Of a DNA stretch of 6,510 bases, positions 1 to 4,920 are shown in pieces. Position numbers and translations under genes: made by a program. This DNA is from an uncultured Collinsella sp. (GTDB lineage Bacteria > Actinomycetota > Coriobacteriia > Coriobacteriales > Coriobacteriaceae): NCBI GenBank assembly GCA_900556365.1, contig USOG01000082.1:1-6510 (forward strand). The letters run 5' to 3'. Each line of letters begins with the position of its first letter. The stretch's first letter is position 1. The notes below the pieces were generated by a model. It worked only from the letters and a program-made list of their open reading frames with translations, ran no database searches and was not told where the DNA came from.

Positions 1-699
1 ATGCAGGCCTTCGACTCCGTTCAGATCAAGGCCGACGTGGAGATGGGCGGCACCGACCAGCTCTTCAACCTGCTCGCTGGTCGCGAGCTCATGGAGAAGA
101 TGGGTATGGAGCCCCAGATCGCGCTCACCATGCCGCTGCTCGAGGGCACCGATGGCGTTCGTAAGATGTCCAAGTCCTACGGTAACTACATCGGCCTGAC
201 CGACGCGCCCAAGGATATGTTCGGCAAGACCATGTCCATTCCCGACGAGATGATTGGCAAGTACTACCGCCTGGCGAGCTCGCTCACCCCTGCCGAGGTC
301 GACAAGATCGACGCCGCCCTGGCCGATGGCTCCGCCGACCCCTACGAGCTCAAGCGCGCTCTGGGCCGCGATCTGTGCGACACCTACCACGGCGCCGGCG
401 CCGGCGACGAGGCTCAGGCCGAGTTCGACCGCGTATTCAAGGAGGGCCAGCTCGCCGACTTCCCCGAGAAGCACGTTGAGCTGACCGTCAACGACGAGGG
501 CCAGATCTACCTCGCCGGCCTGCTCAAGGACCTGGGTCTTTCGGCGAGCGCCGGCCAGGCTCGTCGCGATATCGACGGCGGCGGCGTCAAGATCAACGGC
601 AAGGCCGTGGCTCCCAAGAGCTATAACATCGATCCCAGCGCCCTCATGCTGGGCGACACCCTCTCCGTGGGCAAGCGCAAGGGCTTCAAGTTGATTTAG
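1..699 (+). CDS. tyrS: Tyrosyl-tRNA synthetase, C-terminal part (5' end outside window)
   Basis: This class I aminoacyl-tRNA synthetase joins tyrosine to tRNA-Tyr in the cytoplasm, using ATP. The visible 232 residues include the tyrosine/ATP-site block GGTDQ (residues 16-20), the signature loop KMSKS (55-59) followed by GNYIG, and an S4-like RNA-binding domain from about residue 169 to the end (LAGLLKDLGLSASAGQARR, then GGGVKINGK). The KMSKS spelling and surrounding sequence fit the TyrZ-like bacterial subgroup rather than the KFGKS type. The family is usually about 400 residues, so roughly 170 residues, including the HIGH-type motif, lie upstream. The ATG at position 1 is almost certainly an internal methionine, because the family reads straight through this point with a conserved 'DSV..KADVE.GGTDQ' block. 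The gene ends in TAG and is followed directly by hairpins. Identification is firm; the TyrZ-type assignment is less so. Confidence 0.96.
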   Translation: MQAFDSVQIKADVEMGGTDQLFNLLAGRELMEKMGMEPQIALTMPLLEGTDGVRKMSKSYGNYIGLTDAPKDMFGKTMSIPDEMIGKYYRLASSLTPAEVDKIDAALADGSADPYELKRALGRDLCDTYHGAGAGDEAQAEFDRVFKEGQLADFPEKHVELTVNDEGQIYLAGLLKDLGLSASAGQARRDIDGGGVKINGKAVAPKSYNIDPSALMLGDTLSVGKRKGFKLI

Positions 700-701
700 T
701 T

Positions 702-723
702 CCGCCGTTCTACCGAACGGCGG
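702..723 (+). terminator. Hairpin just after tyrS, no U-tract
   Basis: CCGCCGTTC (702-710) and GAACGGCGG (715-723) form a perfect 9-bp stem with a TACC loop, two bases after the tyrS stop codon. The following bases are ACCGGCC rather than T-rich, so it is not a canonical intrinsic terminator. It may protect the 3' end of the mRNA or help a second terminator further downstream (776-808). Confidence 0.55.
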
Positions 724-738
724 ACCGGCCGACGCTGC

Positions 739-837
739 GCGGGCCGCATTTGGACAATCTGACGTTCAACTTCAAGGGCGCGACCAGAAGGTCAGCGCCC
801 TTTCGTTTCACGTCACCTTGTCTCAAATGCGGCCCGC
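739..837. repeat. 99-nt nested imperfect palindrome between tyrS and ade
   Basis: The outer arms GCGGGCCGCATTTG (739-752) and CAAATGCGGCCCGC (824-837) are exact reverse complements. The pairing continues with GACAA (753-757) against TTGTC (818-822), with T823 bulged. It resumes with TGACGT (760-765) against ACGTCA (810-815), then AA/TT (774-775, 801-802). It ends in the terminator hairpin 776-800. About 37 base pairs form within 99 nt, far more than a simple terminator needs. The form suggests a MITE- or REP-like insertion that includes a terminator, or a very long terminator structure. Pairing was read directly from the sequence; the mobile-element origin is inferred. Confidence 0.7.
776..808 (+). 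terminator. Intrinsic terminator for tyrS
   Basis: GGGCGCGACC (776-785) pairs with GGTC-A-GCGCCC (790-800, A794 bulged) around an AGAA loop, giving a 10-bp GC-rich stem. It is followed by TTTCGTTT (801-808). This is the best rho-independent terminator candidate downstream of tyrS, 77 nt after its stop. It forms the tip of the larger palindrome 739-837. Confidence 0.72.
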
Positions 838-1001
838 TCGCTGTCGTTGCCAAAACATCGGCGCTTCCGTTGTTGGCACTTTGGGACATTCCTTGTCATT
901 GGTGCAAAGCAACCTGTCTCCATTGCGCTGAGCGGCGTGTGCCGTTAAGCGGAAGGGGTGTTAGCGGGACTTCCTTTTGGGCATACAATGGCTATTGGTT
1001 T
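838..1001. other. Intergenic stretch before ade; no gene seen
   Basis: No supportable gene lies between tyrS and ade. This part holds a small hairpin at 926-951 (CGCT/AGCG outer pair, CGGC/GCCG inner pair, GTGT loop). It also holds a GGGACATTCCTTGTC block (884-898) that resembles the GGGGACGTTCCTT motif found near 3889. TACAAT at 984-989 is a possible -10 box for ade, but the matching -35 position (TTAGCG, 961-966) is poor. No known riboswitch consensus, including the purine aptamer, was recognised. Confidence 0.4.
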
Positions 1002-1036
1002 GCTGCGGTGAAGGTCTGTCCGCTCCGCAGCTTTTT
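1002..1036 (+). terminator. Terminator-like hairpin in the ade leader (possible attenuator)
   Basis: GCTGCGG (1002-1008) pairs with CCGCAGC (1025-1031) around a 16-nt loop, and TTTTT (1032-1036) follows at once. This has the shape of an intrinsic terminator, but it sits only 20 nt before the ade start codon and just ahead of its ribosome-binding site. It could stop transcription from upstream if ade has its own promoter downstream, or it could act as an attenuator. The available room and the poor promoter candidates favour read-through control, but this is inference. Confidence 0.5.
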
Positions 1037-1044
1037 CTACGGTT

Positions 1045-1051
1045 AAAGGAG
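1045..1051 (+). promoter_or_regulatory. Ribosome-binding site of ade
   Basis: AAAGGAG ends 5 nt before the ATG at 1057. This supports that start over the out-of-frame ATG at 1053, which lies too close to the Shine-Dalgarno sequence. Confidence 0.8.
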
Positions 1052-1056
1052 TATGT

Positions 1057-2877
1057 ATGTCCGTTGAGGTCATGAGGTCTGTGATCGAGGCTGCCGAGGG
1101 GCGCGTGCCCGTCGACACGCTGTTTACCAATGCGCAGATCGTCGACGTGTATGGCCAGCGTGTGGCGCCCGGTAGCGTTGCCGTCAAGGACGGTGTGATC
1201 GTCGGCGTGCTCTACGATGGTCGAGACGATGCCGCTGGCACCTACGAGGCAACTGAGGTCATCGACTGCCAGGGTCGCTATCTCGCTCCCGGTTTTATTG
1301 ACGGGCATCTGCATATCGAGTCTTCGAACATCCGTCCCGCCGAGTATGCTTGCATGGCCGCGACGCGCGGTACTACCACCGCCATTGCCGACAGCCACGA
1401 GATTGCCAATGTTGCCGGTCTCGACGGCTTGCGCTTTATGATCGAGGACGGCCGCCGCGCACCCATCTCCATCAAGTACATGATGCCTTCGTGCGTGCCC
1501 GCGCTGCCCGACGAGCAGGCCGGTGCCGTTATTTCGGCTGCCGATATGCAGGCGTTTTTTGCCGAGCATCCGGGCGATGTCTTTGGTCTGGGCGAAATGA
1601 TGAACCTGCCGGGCGTCTTTATGGCCGACCCCGAGACCTGTGCTCGCATCGATGCTGCCAACCAGACGCCGTCCAAGCAGGTTGACGGCCACGCGCCGCT
1701 CGTTGCCGGTAAGGACCTCAACGCCTATGCCGCAGCGGGCATTATCGCCGACCACGAGTCGACGATTCCCGAGGAGGCACTCGACAAGCTGTCCCGCGGC
1801 ATGTATGTGATGCTGCGTGAGGGCACGTGCAGCCACGACCTGGCCAATTTGTCCCCGATGCTGCTGGAGAACCCTGCCCGCGCCCGCCGCTGCTGCTTTG
1901 CGACCGACGACCGCGCTCCCTCCGATGCTCTTTCGACCGGTATGATCGACAATGCCTGCCGCGTGGCTATCGAGGCCGGTATTGACCCCGTGGTTGCCAT
2001 CTCTATGGCGTCCCTGTCCACGGCTGAGGCATTTGGCCTGGACCACGGCTGTCGCGACCCGCATGAGCTCCGCGGCGCGATCGCCCCGGGCAAGCGCGCC
2101 GACCTGCTGGTGCTCAACGACCTGACGTTTGCCGCGGCTCCGCATCGCGTGTATGCCGCCGGTGCGCTCGTGGCACAGGACGGCACCTTTGTGGGCGAGA
2201 TTGCACCCGAGATGGCCGAGGTTGCGGCCCTTGCCGATGAACTGCGCGCCTCCGTTAAGCTGCCGAATCTTTCGCTCGACGTATTCGACTATGCCTTTAA
2301 GCCGGGCGAGGCCGTGATTGACGTGGTGCCGGGCAAGGCCATCACGGGCATGGCTCGCCCCGAGAGCGCCGAGGGCCTGCGCCGCATTATGCTGATCGAG
2401 CGCCATGGCCGCGGCGTGTCGCTGCAGACCGAGGGTGCCGATGGCGACGGTCCCGCCGGCCTGGGTCTTGTCGGCAAGCATATCGGTCGCGGCTGGGTGC
2501 GCGGTTTCACCATCACCGGTGGTGCCATTGCCTCCACGATCGGCCATGACTCGCACAACGTGTGCGTGGTGGGCGACAACGCCGCCGATATGATGGCTGC
2601 TGTCGAGGCCGTGGGCCAGGGCGGTCACGTGCTGGTGCGCAACGGCGAGGTCGTGGCGCGCATTCCGCTGGCGCTCGGTGGCCTTATGAGCGAGGGTACG
2701 GCCGAGGACGTTGCCGCGCAGCACGATGACTTTATGGTCAAGGCGCGCGCCATGGGTATTGAGCCGCCGCTCGACCCCATCATGGGCATCATTTTCCTGC
2801 CCCTGCCGGTCATCCCGACGCTCCGCATCCGCCCCGAGGGCATGTTCGACGTCACGACCTTCACCTACGCCGACTAG
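1057..2877 (+). CDS. ade: Adenine deaminase
   Basis: This enzyme hydrolyses adenine to hypoxanthine and ammonia in the cytoplasm, a purine salvage step. The 606-residue product is the usual length for the bacterial Ade family. It has an N-terminal beta segment, an amidohydrolase barrel and the family's own C-terminal domain. Metal-site motifs are visible: PGFIDGHLHIESS carries the HxH pair (H84, H86), GLGEMMNLPGV supplies E180, VDGHAP supplies H212, ADHES supplies H233, and FATDDR supplies D284. KRADLLVL (about 347-353) closes the barrel region. The C-terminal domain shows TIGHDSHN (494-501), typical of Ade. All key residues are present, so the enzyme should be active, probably with manganese or iron as in characterised Ade proteins. 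The start is supported by a strong Shine-Dalgarno 5 nt upstream. A terminator-like hairpin lies in its leader, and the TAG stop is overlapped by a repeated element. The gene appears to be monocistronic. Confidence 0.96.
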   Translation: MSVEVMRSVIEAAEGRVPVDTLFTNAQIVDVYGQRVAPGSVAVKDGVIVGVLYDGRDDAAGTYEATEVIDCQGRYLAPGFIDGHLHIESSNIRPAEYACMAATRGTTTAIADSHEIANVAGLDGLRFMIEDGRRAPISIKYMMPSCVPALPDEQAGAVISAADMQAFFAEHPGDVFGLGEMMNLPGVFMADPETCARIDAANQTPSKQVDGHAPLVAGKDLNAYAAAGIIADHESTIPEEALDKLSRGMYVMLREGTCSHDLANLSPMLLENPARARRCCFATDDRAPSDALSTGMIDNACRVAIEAGIDPVVAISMASLSTAEAFGLDHGCRDPHELRGAIAPGKRADLLVLNDLTFAAAPHRVYAAGALVAQDGTFVGEIAPEMAEVAALADELRASVKLPNLSLDVFDYAFKPGEAVIDVVPGKAITGMARPESAEGLRRIMLIERHGRGVSLQTEGADGDGPAGLGLVGKHIGRGWVRGFTITGGAIASTIGHDSHNVCVVGDNAADMMAAVEAVGQGGHVLVRNGEVVARIPLALGGLMSEGTAEDVAAQHDDFMVKARAMGIEPPLDPIMGIIFLPLPVIPTLRIRPEGMFDVTTFTYAD

Positions 2878-2921
2878 TCATCGGGGACGTTCTTAAACGA
2901 CTAGTCATCGGGGACACTCTT
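2871..2921 (+). repeat. Tandem GGGGAC repeat over the ade stop (left arm of a 48-nt inverted repeat)
   Basis: CGACTAGTCATCGGGGAC occurs exactly twice, at 2871-2888 and 2898-2915, with a 27-nt period. The first copy is followed by GTTCTTAAA and the second by ACTCTTTGG. Each copy contains the 8-nt palindrome GACTAGTC. The ade stop codon TAG (2875-2877) is part of the first copy. Positions 2874-2921 match the reverse complement of 3947-3994 at 45 of 48 bases. This looks like a member of a dispersed REP- or MITE-like family. Confidence 0.85.
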
Positions 2922-2923
2922 TG

Positions 2924-3003
2924 GCGGGCTGCCTGACGCCGCGACCGTAGGACCTCTGGCATGTGTGAGCTATTTGCCAGGTCCTTGTAACGTTTACGCC
3001 CGC
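2924..3003 (+). other. Structured leader region upstream of the first HAD gene
   Basis: GCGGGC (2924-2929) can pair with GCCCGC (2998-3003). This encloses a second stem in which GGAC..CTGGCA (2950-2961, with CT bulged at 2954-2955) pairs with TGCCAGGTCC (2975-2984) around a 13-nt loop. No U-tract follows. It may be the 3' structure of the ade transcript or a leader fold for the next gene. No known riboswitch was recognised. Confidence 0.35.
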
Positions 3004-3013
3004 GGAGTCTTAT
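2985..3013 (+). promoter_or_regulatory. Candidate promoter for the first HAD gene
   Basis: TTGTAA (2985-2990) and TCTTAT (3008-3013) are 17 nt apart, and each matches the sigma-70 type consensus at 4 of 6 positions. They lie 71 nt or more ahead of the start codon. TATACG at 3045-3050 is an alternative -10 without a good -35. Without transcript data this remains a weak call. Confidence 0.3.
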
Positions 3014-3083
3014 TTGAGCTCCTTTTGGGTACGGTGATTTTGGATATACGTCCGATTCCATCAAGCCCGAAGGGAGCTTTTCT

Positions 3084-3878
3084 ATGTTTAAACTGATTGC
3101 ATCCGATATGGACGGCACACTGCTTGACGAAAACGGCCAGGTGCCTCCCGAGACCTACGAACTGATTCTGGCGCTACACGAGCATGGCGTGCATTTCGCC
3201 GCATCGTCAGGTCGTCGCTACGATCGCCTGTGCGAGTTCTTTGCACCTGTTCGCGACAAGATGGACTTTGTCGCCGCTAATGGCGCCCAGGTCTATGCCG
3301 ACGGCAAGATGGTGGACCGTGAGGTGTATTCGCACCTGGCGATTCGAAGGCTCGCCCAAGCCGTCAGGACGTTTCCCAATCTGCATCTTGCGCTTTTTGA
3401 CCGAACCAAGTCCTTCTTGCTCGATGATGAGTGCAAGTTCGTGCGCGAGGTTGATAAGGACCTTCCCAATGCCGAGCGCATTTGGGAGCTGCCCGACCCC
3501 AGCGTAAATATCATCAAAGCGAGTATCTTTTGCGACGACGGTGCCGTTATGGACAGTGCGTACGTGCTACAGCGCGAACTTGGTCAGCTCTTTACTTTTG
3601 CGCCTTCGGGTAACGCGTGGATCGATGCCATGCAGCCTGGTGTGTCGAAGGCCTCGGGTATCGCGCAGCTCGCGGAGCATTACGGCATTGGTCGCGACGA
3701 GGTCATGGCGTTTGGCGACTCGATGAACGACTACGAGATCATTCGCTTTGTCGGCACGGGCTGCGCGATGGAAAACGCGCGCCCCGCGCTCAAGGCGGTG
3801 GCCGATCGCGTCGTAGGCTGCAACCGCGACCACGCCGTTCAGCATGAGCTCCGTCGCGTGCTGGAGAGTCTCTCCTAA
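3084..3878 (+). CDS. Cof-type HAD-IIB family phosphatase
   Basis: This is a haloacid dehalogenase-superfamily hydrolase, expected to be a magnesium-dependent cytoplasmic phosphatase acting on a small phosphorylated metabolite such as a sugar phosphate or a flavin/cofactor precursor. All four motifs are intact in 264 residues. Motif I is DMDGT with nucleophile D8 and acid D10, motif II is ASSGR (S41/S42), motif III is K189 in GVSKASG, and motif IV is AFGDSMND with D212 and D216. The stretch from about 80 to 185 between motifs II and III is the C2B cap of the Cof/YbiV-type subfamily. ATG at 3084 has an AGGGAG Shine-Dalgarno (3071-3076) 7 nt upstream. Substrate cannot be read from sequence. The gene lies alone between two inverted copies of a GGGGAC repeat, in the same direction as ade but 206 nt away, so it is probably a separate transcript. 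Confidence 0.92.
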   Translation: MFKLIASDMDGTLLDENGQVPPETYELILALHEHGVHFAASSGRRYDRLCEFFAPVRDKMDFVAANGAQVYADGKMVDREVYSHLAIRRLAQAVRTFPNLHLALFDRTKSFLLDDECKFVREVDKDLPNAERIWELPDPSVNIIKASIFCDDGAVMDSAYVLQRELGQLFTFAPSGNAWIDAMQPGVSKASGIAQLAEHYGIGRDEVMAFGDSMNDYEIIRFVGTGCAMENARPALKAVADRVVGCNRDHAVQHELRRVLESLS

Positions 3879-3880
3879 TC

Positions 3881-3909
3881 CGGCAGATGGGGACGTTCCT
3901 TTTCTGCCG
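3881..3909. repeat. GGGGAC-containing hairpin after the first HAD gene
   Basis: CGGCAGA (3881-3887) pairs with TCTGCCG (3903-3909). The 15-nt loop contains GGGGACGTTC, the same decamer as in the repeat at 2883-2892. It begins two bases after the TAA stop. No U-tract follows, so it is better seen as a repeat-family hairpin than as a canonical terminator. Confidence 0.6.
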
Positions 3910-3914
3910 ACAGT

Positions 3915-3924
3915 GGGGGGGGGG
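3915..3924 (+). repeat. Homopolymer of ten G
   Basis: Ten consecutive G residues lie in the convergent gap, at the point where the repeat family would normally show GGGGAC. The tract is non-coding. It could be a slippage hot spot or a sequencing/assembly length error. Confidence 0.9.
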
Positions 3925-3958
3925 ACAGTCTTTGCAGCTTTTTGCGAAGAGTGTCCCC
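3921..3958. terminator. Strong hairpin between the convergent HAD genes
   Basis: GGGGACAGTCTTTGC (3921-3935) pairs with GCGAAGAGTGTCCCC (3944-3958) at 14 of 15 positions, with one G-G mismatch and one G-T wobble, around the loop AGCTTTTT. It lies between two converging genes and could end or block transcription from both sides. Neither strand has a U-tract after the stem, so classic intrinsic termination is not shown. The arms carry the GGGGACAGTC and GGGGACACTC forms of the local repeat. Confidence 0.5.
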
Positions 3959-3994
3959 AACGACTAGTCGTTTAAGAACGTCCCCAATGACTAG
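3947..3994 (-). repeat. Right arm of the 48-nt inverted repeat, over the stop of the second HAD gene
   Basis: The reverse complement of this stretch starts CTAGTCATTGGGGACG and matches 2874-2921 with three substitutions in 48 bases. Similarity ends exactly at the outer CTAG on both sides. The minus-strand stop codon TAG (3993-3991) is part of the repeat, as the ade stop is in the other copy. The inner part contains the perfect 14-nt palindrome AACGACTAGTCGTT (3959-3972). Confidence 0.85.
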
Positions 3995-4833
3995 GCGAGG
4001 GCGGCCATGATGGTGCGGGCGACACCGTCGTGGTCGTTGTCGTATTCGGTGATGGCGCCGGCGGCCTCGCGGTCCTCGGGCTCGGCGTTGATCATGGCCA
4101 TGCCGTGGCCCGCTGCCTGCAGCATGGGAATGTCGTTGATGTTGTCGCCGAAGGCCCAGGCGTCGGCGAGACGCTCGCCCAGGTGCTCACATAGCCACGT
4201 GAGGGCCGTCCCCTTGGTGGCGCCCTCACCCATGACCTCGATATTCATGGCGTACGAACGCGTGACCTCGATGCCTTCGAGCGTGTCGAGCGCCGCCGCG
4301 ATGGCGTCGCGATCGGCCGGGTCGTGCCAGTACATGGCGATGCGTTCGAGCGTCTCGACTTCGTCGATCTTGCTGTCGATATTCATGTCGATCGGTGTTC
4401 GTGTGCGCTTGAGCGAAGCCGCGATGTGGGGGTCACCGCCGCAGAACTCATCCAGGCGCCCGTAAAGCGAGCGGGGGAGGAAGCACTGTCCATCCGCGAA
4501 GATATCGAAGGTCACATCGTGGCCGGCGGCAATGCGATGGATGCGATGGGCAATGCCGCAATCGAGCGGACGGCTCAATATGCACGTGGCGCGCGAGGCG
4601 TCGGTGGGCACATCGTCGTCGAGCTGCCAGACGCTGGCACCGTTGGCGCAGACCGCGTAGTGCACGGCGGGATGGGCGAGGATGGGCTCAAAGATGCCCG
4701 ACAGCGGACGTCCCGTGCACGGTACAAACTCAATGCCGCGACGTGCGAGCTCGTCGAGCATCACCCAGGTGGCGTCGCTCATCTGCTTGTCGCTCGTCAG
4801 CAGCGTTCCATCCATATCGGAAAAAACAATCAT
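3991..4833 (-). CDS. Second Cof-type HAD-IIB family phosphatase
   Basis: This is a HAD-superfamily hydrolase of 280 residues, probably a magnesium-dependent cytoplasmic phosphatase of unknown substrate. Visible motifs are SDMDGT (nucleophile D6, acid D8), CTGR with T40, K207 in GATKGTAL, and AFGDNINDIPML with D230 and D234. The CANGASVW block (62-69) after motif II and the cap region about 80-200 match the Cof/YcsE-like C2B group. It is clearly diverged from the neighbouring plus-strand HAD protein outside the motifs, so the pair is not a recent duplication. The ATG at 4833 opens the motif I strand (MIVFSDMDGT), as in many family members. An AGAAAGGG Shine-Dalgarno lies 9 nt before it (4850-4843). 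It is downstream of citrate synthase but separated from it by a strong terminator, so its expression needs either read-through or its own promoter. Confidence 0.92.
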   Translation of the reverse strand: MIVFSDMDGTLLTSDKQMSDATWVMLDELARRGIEFVPCTGRPLSGIFEPILAHPAVHYAVCANGASVWQLDDDVPTDASRATCILSRPLDCGIAHRIHRIAAGHDVTFDIFADGQCFLPRSLYGRLDEFCGGDPHIAASLKRTRTPIDMNIDSKIDEVETLERIAMYWHDPADRDAIAAALDTLEGIEVTRSYAMNIEVMGEGATKGTALTWLCEHLGERLADAWAFGDNINDIPMLQAAGHGMAMINAEPEDREAAGAITEYDNDHDGVARTIMAALA

Positions 4834-4858
4834 TCGATGCAGCCCTTTCTGCTGGCAT

Positions 4859-4897
4859 AAAAAGCGTGGCCGAGGGCGGTGATGCCCTGGCCACGCT
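4859..4897 (-). terminator. Intrinsic terminator of citrate synthase
   Basis: On the minus strand AGCGTGGCC (4897-4889) pairs with GGCCACGCT (4871-4863), and GGGC (4887-4884) pairs with GCCC (4877-4874) across a small internal loop. The apical loop is ATCACC. TTTTT follows (4863-4859). It begins 24 nt after the citrate synthase stop and ends 25 nt before the start of the second HAD gene, so it could also act on that gene's leader. Confidence 0.85.
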
Positions 4898-4920
4898 CGA
4901 GTTCTATAACGGTCCGTGTC

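Noticed and set aside
750..1046. 98-codon plus-strand frame between tyrS and ade
   Set aside because: It has only a TTG start inside the long palindrome, runs through the terminator at 776-808 and the leader hairpin at 1002-1036, has no clear ribosome-binding site, and resembles no family.
838..1056. Purine riboswitch upstream of ade
   Set aside because: I looked for the conserved purine-aptamer junction and loop sequences and did not find them. Only the terminator-like hairpin is supported.
961..2724. 587-codon open frame on the minus strand, opposite ade
   Set aside because: It lies almost wholly antisense to a clear ade gene with all catalytic motifs. Its translation is low-complexity, rich in G, A, H and R, with no recognisable domain. 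Long antisense frames are expected from GC-biased third positions.
2871..2921. CRISPR array
   Set aside because: There are only two direct units, with a 9-nt interval that resembles repeat sequence. Unit length and spacing do not fit CRISPR and no cas gene is present.
2861..3118. 85-codon minus-strand frame across the repeat after ade
   Set aside because: Its repeated SPMTSR segments are just translation of the tandem DNA repeat. It overlaps the ends of two real genes and has no domain.
3084..4833. The two HAD genes as a recent tandem duplication or inverted pair
   Set aside because: Outside the four HAD motifs the proteins differ in cap sequence, length (264 versus 280) and C-terminus. They look like separate subfamilies.
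4324..4860. 178-codon plus-strand frame opposite the second HAD gene
   Set aside because: The minus-strand HAD protein has all four catalytic motifs, and this frame is its complement with no recognisable motif.
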